Part shown: one piece after another, positions 16,541 to 24,669 of the stretch
How positions within the stretch are numbered: position 1 is the first letter of the stretch
Layout of the letters: each line of letters starts with the position of its first letter
Origin: Clostridia bacterium
GTDB lineage: Bacteria > Bacillota > Clostridia > Christensenellales > Aristaeellaceae
Assembly: GCA_017522345.1 (NCBI GenBank)
Contig: JAFWZN010000006.1
Coordinates: 1 to 44,466, forward strand
Direction of reading: 5' to 3'
DNA: 44,466 nt
Program-made: the position numbers and the translations under genes
The notes under the pieces: model-generated
What the model was told of the DNA's origin: nothing
Databases searched by the model: none
Seen by the model: only the letters and a program-made list of their open reading frames with translations

Positions 16541-16590
16541 AAAGGCTCCCTCTGATGAGGGAGCTGGCGGCGAAGCCGACTGAGGGAGAG
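16541..16590. repeat. Hairpin-forming intergenic repeat element
   Basis: GCTCCCTC-TGAT-GAGGGAGC is a perfect 8-bp hairpin (16545-16564), followed by CGGC-GAA-GCCG (16568-16578) and a second GAGGGAG (16583-16589) that could pair alternatively with the first CTCCCTC. I recognise this sequence type as a dispersed repeat in gut Clostridia. It lies 29 bp before the zinc-transport operon and could end transcription from the RluA gene. Confidence 0.6.
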
Positions 16591-16618
16591 ATACGGACAA
16601 AGTCAAGGAGCGCCCGCT

Positions 16619-17545
16619 ATGTTAAAACGCATTTCTCTTTTTATCCTCATTTTCCTTTTCGCCTTTTCCGCCTGCGCCGAGCTTGAAATCGTCTGCTCGC
16701 TTTTCCCGCAGTACGACTTCACGCGCCGAATTGCAGGCGACCGCGCGCATGTGACCAAGCTTTTGCCCGACGGCATAGACAGCCACGGCTACGAACCCTC
16801 TGCGCGCGATATGGTTAAAACCGACATGGCCGACCTTTTCATCTACACCGACGATCTTCTGGAAGGCTGGGTCAAAAACCTGTCCGGCGGTCTTACAAAC
16901 GTCAAAATGATCCACTGCGCCGAAGGCATCGATCTTGAAAAGCTGAACGAGGAATGGGAAAGCGCGTCCGATCACGACCATGATCACGGCCACGAGCATT
17001 CCTACGACGCGCATATCTGGCTCGACCCCACGCTTTCTATGAAAATGTGCGAGAATATTTTAAACGCGCTGATCGCTGCCGATCCTGCAGGGGAAGAAAT
17101 CTATAAGGCCAATTACGAAAAACTGATTCAGGAGCTCGCCGAGCTCGACAACGCGTTTTTCACCCTTTTTGAAGAAAACAAAGATAAAACGCTCTATTTC
17201 GGCGGAAAATTCGCCTACAGCCATTTCCTGAGACGTTATCATGTTCCTTTTGTTACCGCCTATGCCAACTGCTCCGATGAGGGCGAGCCCGGCATGCGCA
17301 GAATTATTACCATCATTTCCGAAATGAACGAGTCGGGCGCAAAAACAATTTTCACCGATGAAATGTCTTCAGGGCAAATCGCGCAGGCAATCGCTTCGGA
17401 AACGAATGCGGAAATTCTTCTTTTCCACACGGCGCACAACCTTTCAAAGGACGATATGGCGAAAAACCTTTCCTATCTCGATATCATGTACATGAACTTG
17501 GAAAACATCAAACTGGCGCTTTCAGTAAACGCGGAGGCGGAATAA
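16619..17545 (+). CDS. znuA: Zinc (Mn) ABC transporter substrate-binding protein, ZnuA-like
   Basis: 308 residues, ATG behind AAGGAG. The N-terminal signal ends FSAC, a lipobox-like site with Phe at -3, so lipoprotein anchoring is likely but not certain. ELEIVCSLFPQYDFTRRIAG begins the cluster A-I solute-binding fold. Likely metal ligands are H56 (DSHGYEPS), H132 (AHIWLDP), a His or Glu in the second lobe and the Asp of IFTDEMSS. A His/Asp-rich loop (119-127, HDHDHGHEH) is characteristic of zinc-specific members. First gene of the transporter operon; its stop abuts the ATPase gene. No clear Zur box was seen upstream. Confidence 0.88.
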   Translation: MLKRISLFILIFLFAFSACAELEIVCSLFPQYDFTRRIAGDRAHVTKLLPDGIDSHGYEPSARDMVKTDMADLFIYTDDLLEGWVKNLSGGLTNVKMIHCAEGIDLEKLNEEWESASDHDHDHGHEHSYDAHIWLDPTLSMKMCENILNALIAADPAGEEIYKANYEKLIQELAELDNAFFTLFEENKDKTLYFGGKFAYSHFLRRYHVPFVTAYANCSDEGEPGMRRIITIISEMNESGAKTIFTDEMSSGQIAQAIASETNAEILLFHTAHNLSKDDMAKNLSYLDIMYMNLENIKLALSVNAEAE

Positions 17546-18244
17546 ATGAAGGAAAACGTACTGGTAAACGTGAAAGACGTTTCCATGAACTACGGCTCGG
17601 GCCGTCAGGACGCGGTGGAGCACGTGAGTCTGGACGTCCGCAAGGGCGAAATTCTTGCGCTGGTCGGCTCGAACGGCTCAGGAAAATCCACGCTCATGAA
17701 AGGCATTTTAAAGCTCATGCCCATCACCTGCGGCGAAATCGAGCGCAAAAAGGGACTTCGAACATCCTATCTTGCGCAGATTCATACCACCGAACGCGAT
17801 TTTCCGGCAAATGTGCGCGAAATCGTGCTTTCCGGAACGCGTCTTGGCAGATTCACGCCCTTCTACGGCGCAAAGCACCGCAAAAAGGCGCAGGAAGCGA
17901 TGAAGCTTCTGGACATTACCGATCTTGCCAAAACCAATATCGGCGCTCTTTCCGGCGGTCAGCTGCAAAGAACGCTGCTCGCGCGCGCCATTGCGGGCGA
18001 TCCGGAGCTTTTGATTCTGGACGAACCCTGCTCCGCGCTCGACCCCGCGATCACTCATGACCTTTACCACCTTTTCTCAAGACTTCGCGACGAAAAGGGC
18101 GTTTCCGTCATTATCGCCACGCATGACTGGGACTTTGTGCGCGAGCATGCCGACCGCGTGCTGGTGCTTGACCGCCACGTGGAATACTTCGGAGATCTCT
18201 CCGGCTGGAGCGGAATGGAGGCGGAGCATACATGTCATCATTAA
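17546..18244 (+). CDS. znuC: Zinc (Mn) ABC transporter ATP-binding protein, ZnuC-like
   Basis: 232 residues. Walker A GSNGSGKST (41-49), signature ALSGGQLQRTLLARAI, Walker B ELLILDEPCSALDP and the switch His in IIATHDWDF are all intact, so it is a functional ABC ATPase. The start directly follows the stop of the binding-protein gene, and its end overlaps the permease gene by 13 bp. The three genes form a complete importer for zinc or manganese. Confidence 0.92.
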   Translation: MKENVLVNVKDVSMNYGSGRQDAVEHVSLDVRKGEILALVGSNGSGKSTLMKGILKLMPITCGEIERKKGLRTSYLAQIHTTERDFPANVREIVLSGTRLGRFTPFYGAKHRKKAQEAMKLLDITDLAKTNIGALSGGQLQRTLLARAIAGDPELLILDEPCSALDPAITHDLYHLFSRLRDEKGVSVIIATHDWDFVREHADRVLVLDRHVEYFGDLSGWSGMEAEHTCHH

Positions 18245-19101
18245 ACGCGCTTTTGAATGTATTTGATGAAGAATCCCTTCTGATCTTTCGGATGATGCTC
18301 AAAAATCCTCTTGTCAAAAATGCATTGCTTGTCGGCGCGCTGGTTTCGCTGTGCACGGCGCTTCTGGGCGTAATCCTCGTCCTTAAGCACTATGCGCTGA
18401 TCGGCCACGGTCTTGGAGAAGTGGGCTTCGCCGCCATGAGCGTAGCTTCTCTCATCGGCCTTCAGGCATACCCTCTGGCCGTCGCCATCCCGATAGTTTG
18501 CCTGTCCTCCATTCTCATTATGCGCATAAACCAAAAAAGCGGTATGGGCGGCGACGTTTTAATCGGCATTTTCTCCACCTCCGCATTGGCTGTGGGCGTA
18601 TTGGCCTCCGCCTACACAAGCGGCTATTCCGGCGTATACGATTCCATGTTCGGCAGCCTCTACGCCATCAAACAGACAGACGTTGTGTTTTCCGTATCCC
18701 TTTCCGTCGCGGTCATTCTCATTTTTCTTTTCCTCTATAATCGTCTTTTCTCTGTCACCTATGACGAAACCTATGCCCGCGCAACGGACATGAACGCGGA
18801 TTTGTACCAGTTCTTAATTTCGCTTCTCACGTCCGTCTCGATCGTTTTAGGCATGCGCGTGATGGGCGCAATGATGATTTCCAGCTTCATCATCTTCCCC
18901 GCCATCACCGCAAAGCGCATCGCGCGCTCCTTCCGTTCGATGCTCTTAATCGCCGTCGCCGTCGCACTTTTCAGCTTCTTTGTCGGTATGGCTATCAGCC
19001 TGCTCGTCGTTTCCCCGAACCTCCCGACCGGCGCATGCGTCGTTTCCGTAAGCGTCATCGTGATGCTGGCGACATTTTTGTTTACGAAGGTAAAACGATA
19101 A
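18232..19101 (+). CDS. znuB: Zinc (Mn) ABC transporter permease, ZnuB-like
   Basis: 289 residues with about eight membrane helices. The N-terminal VKNALLVGALVSLCTALLGV and the LIGHGLGEVGFAAMSVASL coupling segment match the ABC-3 (PF00950) permease family, as do GVYDSMFGSLYAI and IVLGMRVMGAMMISSFIIFP near the C-terminus. The ATG at 18232 lies 12 bases inside the ATPase gene behind GGAGGCGGAG. Last gene of the operon. Confidence 0.92.
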   Translation: MSSLNALLNVFDEESLLIFRMMLKNPLVKNALLVGALVSLCTALLGVILVLKHYALIGHGLGEVGFAAMSVASLIGLQAYPLAVAIPIVCLSSILIMRINQKSGMGGDVLIGIFSTSALAVGVLASAYTSGYSGVYDSMFGSLYAIKQTDVVFSVSLSVAVILIFLFLYNRLFSVTYDETYARATDMNADLYQFLISLLTSVSIVLGMRVMGAMMISSFIIFPAITAKRIARSFRSMLLIAVAVALFSFFVGMAISLLVVSPNLPTGACVVSVSVIVMLATFLFTKVKR

Positions 19102-19109
19102 AACCGTTG

Positions 19110-19138
19110 TTGCTTATTCATAACAAACATGCTATAAT
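19110..19138 (+). promoter_or_regulatory. Promoter of the zinc-ribbon protein gene
   Basis: TTGCTT (19110-19115), 17-bp spacer, TATAAT (19133-19138), then AAAGGAG and ATG at 19167. It gives this gene its own transcript directly after the zinc transporter operon. Confidence 0.75.
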
Positions 19139-19166
19139 CAGAAAAAAACACAAAGGAGCAAAAAAC

Positions 19167-19817
19167 ATGTTCTGTTCAAAATGCGGAAAACAGCTTGCAG
19201 ACGATGCCAACTTCTGTCCCGTATGCGGCGCGGCCGTTAAAAGGGATGAATCTGTTTCAGAAGTAAAGCCTGCCGAAGTCCAGGTAAAGGAAGCAAAGAC
19301 TGTCAAAACCGTTGCCGAAAAGAAGAAAGGAAAAAAGAAAGCGTTCAAGATTATCATCATCCTGGCGGCAATTGCGGCAATCATCTCACTTGTCGGTTAT
19401 TTGGTTTATTCGTGGGCGGAATCGTATGTGTTCACGGTTGAAGTGCCCGATCCTTCGGTATATTTCTCGACGCCCTTTGAAGAGGGAACACGTTACTCAG
19501 CCAACTTCTATTCTGTTTCCGCCGACAACCTGACCGATGTAAACAAAATGGCGAACGCTTATGTCGATCTTTTGTCATCCAAATACCACTATGAGCTTGA
19601 ATCGATGAGTGTCCGCGAGTACGACAATCGCCCGTGCACAGAGTATAAACTGATCTATTCCGATCTGAGTTGGTTTCAAAACTTGGTGAAGAGCCTGAAC
19701 TTCCGCATGTACATACCGAAAGCTTACGTTTGCGCCTACGAGGATGGCGAGTTGGATATAACCTATATGTATGGCGGAACTTTAGTGCAATATCTAAGGG
19801 ACACCTACAAAAAGTGA
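19167..19817 (+). CDS. Zinc-ribbon membrane protein, unknown function
   Basis: 216 residues from the ATG at 19167 (AAAGGAG at 19152-19158). An N-terminal zinc ribbon (MFCSKCGKQLADDANFCPVC; two CxxC pairs) is followed by a Lys-rich linker (about 35-60), one membrane helix (about 61-85, IIIILAAIAAIISLVGYLVY), and an extracytoplasmic domain of about 130 residues (EVPDPSVYFSTPFEEGTRYS...). The architecture of cytosolic ribbon, single helix and outer domain is frequent in Firmicutes, but the role is unknown. It lies downstream of znuABC with its own promoter, so a functional link with zinc is only suggestive. Confidence 0.75.
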   Translation: MFCSKCGKQLADDANFCPVCGAAVKRDESVSEVKPAEVQVKEAKTVKTVAEKKKGKKKAFKIIIILAAIAAIISLVGYLVYSWAESYVFTVEVPDPSVYFSTPFEEGTRYSANFYSVSADNLTDVNKMANAYVDLLSSKYHYELESMSVREYDNRPCTEYKLIYSDLSWFQNLVKSLNFRMYIPKAYVCAYEDGELDITYMYGGTLVQYLRDTYKK

Positions 19818-19826
19818 AGAAATATC

Positions 19827-19860
19827 AAAAAGCTGCCGCAAACACGCGGCAGCTTTTTTA
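19827..19860. terminator. Terminator after zinc-ribbon gene
   Basis: AAAAGCTGCCGC-AAACAC-GCGGCAGCTTTTTT, a perfect stem with A and T runs on both sides, between this gene and the leftward fucU gene. It can serve both strands. Confidence 0.9.
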
Positions 19861-19877
19861 GACGGCCAAATGACGCC

Positions 19878-20303
19878 TTACTTCACAACGCCCTTTTTCA
19901 GAATGATATTCGCATACAGCGCGCCTTCGCCGGTGGCTACCACGCAGTAGCTTTGCCTTGCGCGCTCGTAGAACGCAAATCTCTCAACGTACTCAATTTG
20001 CCTCTCGCCTTCGTTTTCCCTGATCACGCGCTCGTAGTCCTTCCAGATGACGGGATCAACATTGTCGCCGGGAACGACCGACATGAGCGCGACCGGCTTT
20101 TCGACATAGGTATCCAGCGGGAAAAGCTTCAAAATAGCGTCCAGAATCTCGGTAACGCCGTGACCGTCCAAGCGCACCACGCGCTTGCCCATGGAAGCTG
20201 CCGGGAAATTGCCGTCGCCGATGGTGATTTCGTCGCCGTGGCCCATTTCCATCAGAATCTTCAAAAGCTCGGGAGAAAGAATGGGAGATATTCCTTTCAG
20301 CAT
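19878..20303 (-). CDS. fucU: FucU/RbsD family sugar mutarotase (L-fucose mutarotase-like)
   Basis: 141 residues starting at the ATG at 20303 behind AGGAGGAAAACAC. MLKGISPILSPELLKILMEM begins the protein, and GHGDEITIGDGNFPA carries the catalytic His and Asp of the RbsD/FucU fold. RVVRLDGHGVTEILDAIL and the C-terminal ALYANIILKKG are also conserved. It interconverts alpha and beta anomers of L-fucose or a related sugar. No other fucose genes are nearby; it is 22 bp downstream of the degenerate P-type ATPase gene and is probably in the same transcript. Confidence 0.85.
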   Translation of the reverse strand: MLKGISPILSPELLKILMEMGHGDEITIGDGNFPAASMGKRVVRLDGHGVTEILDAILKLFPLDTYVEKPVALMSVVPGDNVDPVIWKDYERVIRENEGERQIEYVERFAFYERARQSYCVVATGEGALYANIILKKGVVK

Positions 20304-20325
20304 GTGTTTTCCTCCTAAATCAATT

Positions 20326-22638
20326 TTACACAGTTTCGTTGTCCGCGCTTGCCTCGCTGTCCTCCGCGTTTTCACGCTTCAGAATTCTTCGCATCAGCTT
20401 ATTTTCACCCTTGCCTGTTCCGATGGGATGGAACGAACGCAGACGCATGGCGTTCACAACCACGCAGATCGAGCTTAAGCACATCGCTGCAGCACCCATT
20501 GTTGGGCTAAAGTGGATGCCAAACACGGGAAACAGCGCGCCTGCGGCAATCGGAAGGCAGATGATGTTGTAGAAAAACGACCAGAAAAGGTTCTGGCGGA
20601 TAACGCGGATGGTTTTTTTGCCCAGATGCACCGCGCCTGCGACCAGACGCATATCGTGCCTTAAAATGACGACCTCGGCGGATTCAATCGCAACGTCCGT
20701 TCCGTTTCCGACGATCACGCCCAGCTCCGCGCGGGCAAGCACAGGCGCGCCCTTTTTGCCGTCGGTGACAAACATCACTTTTTTACCATCGGCCTGCAGA
20801 ATGCGGAGCATAACATCCTGATCCTCCGTGGAAAGGTTTGCATGCGCCTCGCTTACGCCCGCTTTGGCGGCAATGGCCTGCGCGGTGCGCTTGTCGTCGC
20901 CCGTGAGCATGAGCGTGCTCACCTTCATATCGGTCAGCATCTGCACCGCATGAGTAGAGGACGGACGCAGAGAATCTCTTAATACGATCAGGCCGCGCAC
21001 CTTGCCGTCGGAAGCCACGTATACGCTGATCGCGCCCTCGTCCAAAAGCTTTTCCGTGTACGCTCGCCAACGGGATACATCCTGCGCGTTCAGTTCCATA
21101 AATGCAAGGTCGCCCACCAGCACGCGCTTTGAGCCGATTGCCGCGCGGATGCCGCGTCCCTCCACATCCTCGTACTCCTCGGCAAGATCATAGGGCACGC
21201 CAAGCCTTCTGGCTTCCTTAAGAATCGGCGCGGTATACGGGTAGCTTGCGCTCTGACAAGCGGACGCCGCAAGCGCAATCAGCGATTTTGTCGATCCGCC
21301 CTCTGAAAGCAGATAGCCGGACACATGCATTTCGCCCGCCGTCAGGGTTCCGGCTTTTTCAAACATCACCGTGTCTACATTGGAAAGCTTTTGAAGCGCA
21401 GCCGCGTTTCTGATCAGAATGCCCATTTCCGTTCCGCGATGCGTGCCCGCCATGATGGCAGTATGCGCCGCAAGCGCCAGCGCGCTCGGGCAGGAAACGA
21501 CCAGCACGCACATGGCGGATTTGACCGCCATTGCGTAATCATGCGCAAACACAATCCACAAAACAAGCGTTGCAATCGAAACGATGAGCGCCAGAGGCAT
21601 GAACACGGCGGCCATGCGGTCAGCCGTTTTCGCAATGGGCGCCTTCGTGTTCGCGGCGGATTCAACCATGGAAATAATCTGCGTAAGACGCATTTCGGGA
21701 AGCGGCTTTTGAACGCGCAGCACAAATTCGCCGGACAAACACCTTGCCGCGCCCGTTACGCTGTCGCCCTCATTCACCTTCATGGGAATGCTTTCGCCGG
21801 TAAACATGCTCTCGTCAATCACGCCGTTTCCGCTTTCGACCACGCCGTCGGCTGCAATCACATCGCCCATTCTGACCATAATGCGGTCGCCGGCGCGCAC
21901 GCGATCCGCCTCGACTACACGGACGCCGTCCTGCGTCACAAGGCGCGCCTCCTTCGGGCAGATGCCGGATAAGCGGCTGACGGCTTCTCTGGCCCGATGC
22001 CGCTCGCGCACTTCAAAGTATTTTCCCAGCGACACAAGCGTCATGATGATGGAAGACGTTCCAAAATACAAAACAGGCTGCGCCGTTTGCCCCATGCTCA
22101 GATACCACGCGCCGGCGATCAGCTCGACCACGCTGTAAACGCATGCCGCGCTCGCGCCCAGCGCGATTAAGGAGTTCATATTGGTGGTGCGCACGCGAAT
22201 GGCTTTAACGCCGCCCGAAAACATGTCGCCGTTTAGGATGGCGATGGGAATCAAAAGAAGCATCTGCACAATTCCGCCGGGAAGCGCATAAGAAAGCGGC
22301 TCCCACATCGGAAAGGACGCATAGGAGCAAAGCGACAGATACAGAATCATCGCCGTTAGGATGCAGCTGATCACAAGGCGCGAAAGCATTCTGCCCGTTT
22401 CCCTGTCCGCCTGCGGGCGCACATCCTTTCCCGTTACGCTTGCGACAAAGCCCGCCTGCGCAACAGAGGCAATGATTTCGCCTTCATTCGTTTTTTCTTT
22501 ATTGAAGCTTACGCGCATCGTCGAAGCGGAGGGCTTGATGCTCACATCCCTGACCCCCGAAATCGCGCGAACATTTTTTTCAACCACCGAGGCGCTGACG
22601 GCGCTGTTGATCCCGGTGATGCGGAATGTCTTTTTCAA
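20326..22638 (-). CDS. Degenerate P1B-type (CopA-like) metal ATPase, probable pseudoenzyme
   Basis: 770 residues from a TTG at 22638 with GGAGG eight bases upstream; an in-frame GTG at 22689 lacks an SD. The full CopA layout is kept: N-terminal HMA domain (2-70), eight helices, actuator with MFTGES, P domain with MLTGDD, TM7 YN and TM8 MCLSS of copper pumps, and the N-domain GRGI loop. Catalytic residues are lost. The phosphorylated Asp of DKTGT is Glu427 (FEKAGTLT), CPC is C383-P-S385, and GDGxND is T625-DGKKG630. The HMA CxxC is S12-AV-S15, and the SEHP motif is ASYPY. The frame is intact with no stops, so selection may have kept a non-pumping protein. No copper chaperone or CsoR/CopY gene is nearby. 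Calling it a dead enzyme is inference from motif loss. Confidence 0.85.
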   Translation of the reverse strand: MKKTFRITGINSAVSASVVEKNVRAISGVRDVSIKPSASTMRVSFNKEKTNEGEIIASVAQAGFVASVTGKDVRPQADRETGRMLSRLVISCILTAMILYLSLCSYASFPMWEPLSYALPGGIVQMLLLIPIAILNGDMFSGGVKAIRVRTTNMNSLIALGASAACVYSVVELIAGAWYLSMGQTAQPVLYFGTSSIIMTLVSLGKYFEVRERHRAREAVSRLSGICPKEARLVTQDGVRVVEADRVRAGDRIMVRMGDVIAADGVVESGNGVIDESMFTGESIPMKVNEGDSVTGAARCLSGEFVLRVQKPLPEMRLTQIISMVESAANTKAPIAKTADRMAAVFMPLALIVSIATLVLWIVFAHDYAMAVKSAMCVLVVSCPSALALAAHTAIMAGTHRGTEMGILIRNAAALQKLSNVDTVMFEKAGTLTAGEMHVSGYLLSEGGSTKSLIALAASACQSASYPYTAPILKEARRLGVPYDLAEEYEDVEGRGIRAAIGSKRVLVGDLAFMELNAQDVSRWRAYTEKLLDEGAISVYVASDGKVRGLIVLRDSLRPSSTHAVQMLTDMKVSTLMLTGDDKRTAQAIAAKAGVSEAHANLSTEDQDVMLRILQADGKKVMFVTDGKKGAPVLARAELGVIVGNGTDVAIESAEVVILRHDMRLVAGAVHLGKKTIRVIRQNLFWSFFYNIICLPIAAGALFPVFGIHFSPTMGAAAMCLSSICVVVNAMRLRSFHPIGTGKGENKLMRRILKRENAEDSEASADNETV

Positions 22639-22778
22639 AGAAAATGCCTCCGGTGTGCGGACTTGCCGGGGAAAAACGAATCGTTCCACATATATATCGT
22701 TTTTCCAACCACAACCGCATGAATAATATCTTCATCTATTCTACACGATAACACGCATAATTTCAATCATACATCAAC

Positions 22779-22808
22779 GAAAAAAACGAGCTTCCGTTTG
22801 GAAGCTCG
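22779..22808 (-). terminator. Terminator of rpsF-ssb-rpsR operon
   Basis: Read leftward, CGAGCTTCC-AAAC-GGAAGCTCG is followed by a run of T (A run at 22779-22786 on the plus strand), 26 bp past the rpsR stop. Confidence 0.88.
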
Positions 22809-22833
22809 CTTAATTTCATCGACGAAATGCCTG

Positions 22834-23088
22834 TTAGTCCGTGGTGTAGGGCATAAGAGCGATGGTTCTCGCACGCTTGATGGCGGTAGAGAGCTGGCGC
22901 TGATGCTTTGCACAGGTGCCGGACATACGGCGGGGCAGGATCTTACCGCGCTCGCTGGTGAAACGGCGAAGACGGGTAATGTCCTTATAATCGATATGCT
23001 GGATCTTATCTACGCAGAACGTGCAGACCTTCCTGCGCGGCTTGCGGCCACGGGGACGGCGTACGCGATCGCCTCTATCTTCAGACAT
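22834..23088 (-). CDS. rpsR: 30S ribosomal protein S18
   Basis: 84 residues. [20 protein letters not shown] and [20 protein letters not shown] are diagnostic of S18. It is the zinc-binding (C+) version, with Cys in CTFC and CAKH. AAGGAGG precedes the ATG. Last gene of rpsF-ssb-rpsR; S18 pairs with S6 on the 16S platform. Confidence 0.97.
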   Translation of the reverse strand: MSEDRGDRVRRPRGRKPRRKVCTFCVDKIQHIDYKDITRLRRFTSERGKILPRRMSGTCAKHQRQLSTAIKRARTIALMPYTTD

Positions 23089-23131
23089 GTTCCTTATCCT
23101 CCTTAATCATTTTGGAAAAAGACGGCGCTTA

Positions 23132-23563
23132 TCAGAAGGGCAGCTCGTCGTCGTCAACCTCGTCCATCTGACCTGCGCGAGGTCCATTGTCCATGGGCTC
23201 GGGCGGGAGCGGGATGTCGTCGGACCGCATGGGCCGCGCGCCATCCTGAGGACTGGAGAGAAACTCCACTTCGTCCGCGACAACCTCGGTAACATAGCGC
23301 TTCGAACCGTCCTGCGCATCATAGGAGCGGGTCTGAATGCTGCCGACGACCGCAACTTTACGGCCCTTGGCAAGGTAGCGGCCGCAAAGTTCGGCCGTCT
23401 GACGCCATGCAACGATGTTAATGAAATCCGCTTCGCGAACGCCCTGCTGATTGGCAAAGCGACGGTTGACAGCGATTGCAAAGGTGCAAACCGATACACC
23501 GCTGGCGGTGGTGCGGACTTCGGGATCACGGGTGAGGTTTCCGATCAGAATTGCTTTGTTCAT
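23132..23563 (-). CDS. ssb: Single-stranded DNA-binding protein
   Basis: 143 residues. OB fold starting MNKAILIGNLTRDPEVRTTA, with DFINIVAWRQTAELCGRYLA and KVAVVGSIQTRSY, a short Pro/Gly-rich tail and the DDDELPF acidic tip that recruits partner proteins. SD GAGGTG precedes the ATG. Lies between rpsF and rpsR as in most Firmicutes. Confidence 0.97.
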   Translation of the reverse strand: MNKAILIGNLTRDPEVRTTASGVSVCTFAIAVNRRFANQQGVREADFINIVAWRQTAELCGRYLAKGRKVAVVGSIQTRSYDAQDGSKRYVTEVVADEVEFLSSPQDGARPMRSDDIPLPPEPMDNGPRAGQMDEVDDDELPF

Positions 23564-23597
23564 TTAAAGCACCTCATTTCTGTACCGGTCGAAAGTG

Positions 23598-24032
23598 TTA
23601 TTCGATTTCAGCCTGGGGCGCTTCGGCGTCGGCTTCTTCAGCCTTGGCTTCAACGGCTGCGGGCGCTTCGGCGGCGGGAGCAGCCTCAACAGGGGCGGCT
23701 TCACGGGCTACGAAGGGCTTGAGCGGCTCGCGCTTGGCGGGAATCGGTCCCTCGAAACGGATAACGAGATAACGGAGTACGGATTCGGAGATCTGAAGAT
23801 TACGCTCCAGCTCGCGGGGCAGAGCCGCGGGGGCGGTCATGTACATAAGTACATAGTAACCTTCGGTCTTGTAGTTGATGGGATAGGCCAGACGGCGCTT
23901 TCCCCACTCGTCTACGCGATCAACTTTGCCGCCATTGTTGACGACGATGTTGGAGAAGCGATTGATGAGCTCACTACGGGCGCCCTCTTCGAGAGCAGTG
24001 TCGATGACGTACATTACTTCGTACTGATTCAT
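23598..24032 (-). CDS. rpsF: 30S ribosomal protein S6 with Ala/Glu-rich tail
   Basis: 144 residues from the ATG at 24032 (AAGGAGG ten bases upstream; an in-frame GTG nine bases earlier lies inside the spacer just after that SD and was rejected). MNQYEVMYVIDTALEEGARS, WGKRRLAYPINYKTEGYYVL and SESVLRYLVIRFE identify S6. The core ends near residue 105 and is followed by an extension rich in Ala, Pro and Glu (AAPVEAAPAAEAPAA...), longer than the usual S6. First gene of the operon, behind a probable S6:S18 leader. Confidence 0.96.
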   Translation of the reverse strand: MNQYEVMYVIDTALEEGARSELINRFSNIVVNNGGKVDRVDEWGKRRLAYPINYKTEGYYVLMYMTAPAALPRELERNLQISESVLRYLVIRFEGPIPAKREPLKPFVAREAAPVEAAPAAEAPAAVEAKAEEADAEAPQAEIE

Positions 24033-24055
24033 TTGCTTTCTCACCTCCTTATGGA

Positions 24056-24088
24056 CTTGGCGGCCCTGACCAGGTGAATCAGGGCAAG
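24056..24088 (-). promoter_or_regulatory. Probable S6:S18 autoregulatory leader (rpsFR motif)
   Basis: In the rpsF 5' leader, read leftward, CTTG-CCCTGA-loop-TCAGGG-CCGC-CAAG folds into two stacked helices with a one-sided CCGC bulge, just upstream of the SD. Known rpsF leaders mimic the S6:S18 site of 16S rRNA with a CCG-containing bulge next to a short stem. The match is to that layout; no covariance model was run. Confidence 0.65.
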
Positions 24089-24103
24089 GATGCGCAATTA
24101 CAT

Positions 24104-24132
24104 ATTATAAAGGAAGTATAGCAAAAAAGCAA
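24104..24132 (-). promoter_or_regulatory. Promoter of rpsF-ssb-rpsR
   Basis: Minus strand TTGCTT (24132-24127), 17-bp spacer, TATAAT (24109-24104). The hexamers and spacer are the same as the promoter at 19110. Confidence 0.8.
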
Positions 24133-24166
24133 TATCTATCGCATAAGTTTAACACACTTTCTTGCT

Positions 24167-24655
24167 TTATTCGGGAATGAACACGCGCGTGACCGATGCG
24201 CCGAAGGGCGAATTTTCATTGGGGATGATATGGATATCGCAATAGCCCCAAAGCTCCATCCCAAAGCCGAAATCTTTTTCGACGCGAAGGCTTACAATGA
24301 AGCCGCCCGAGCCGTTTTCAATCGCGCCGTCAATCTCAATTTTCACAGGCAGCGGAGGAAGATACGTTTCCTCTTTTTCTGAATACACATATTCGCCCCC
24401 GGCGAAAATCATTTTGTACGCGTCTTCATTGGATACAGGCTCTGAAAGCGTGGCGAACTTTTCATGGAATCTGTACACCGCTTCCCTTCCCATGAATTCG
24501 TCCGGCGCAATATCGAAATTGTAGAACGTATCTGAAGACAAAAGAATTTCGTAAAGCGGCGCCGCGCTCTCGTAAACGGGCGCTTCCGTCTCGGAAAAAG
24601 CGCCGGCAGAAAAAACCAATAAAAGCGCGAGCATCAGCGCAAAAACCCTTTTCAT
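24167..24655 (-). CDS. Small secreted protein, unknown function
   Basis: 162 residues with a clear signal peptide (MKRVFALMLALLLVFSAGAF, cleavage near SETEAP). The mature part is acidic with a MGREAVYRFHEKFATLSEPV segment and a Gly-rich SGGFIVSLRVEKDFGFGMEL strand region, and ends IIPNENSPFGASVTRVFIPE. No Cys-rich or catalytic motif is apparent and I do not recognise the family. GGGAGG precedes the ATG. It lies 14 bp after the TGS-kinase gene, so it is probably co-transcribed with it. Confidence 0.65.
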   Translation of the reverse strand: MKRVFALMLALLLVFSAGAFSETEAPVYESAAPLYEILLSSDTFYNFDIAPDEFMGREAVYRFHEKFATLSEPVSNEDAYKMIFAGGEYVYSEKEETYLPPLPVKIEIDGAIENGSGGFIVSLRVEKDFGFGMELWGYCDIHIIPNENSPFGASVTRVFIPE

Positions 24656-24669
24656 ACCGTTTTCCTCCC

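Noticed and set aside
21325..21972. His/Arg-rich rightward frame
   Set aside because: Antisense to the P-type ATPase gene; composition is an artefact of GC-rich codons on the other strand.
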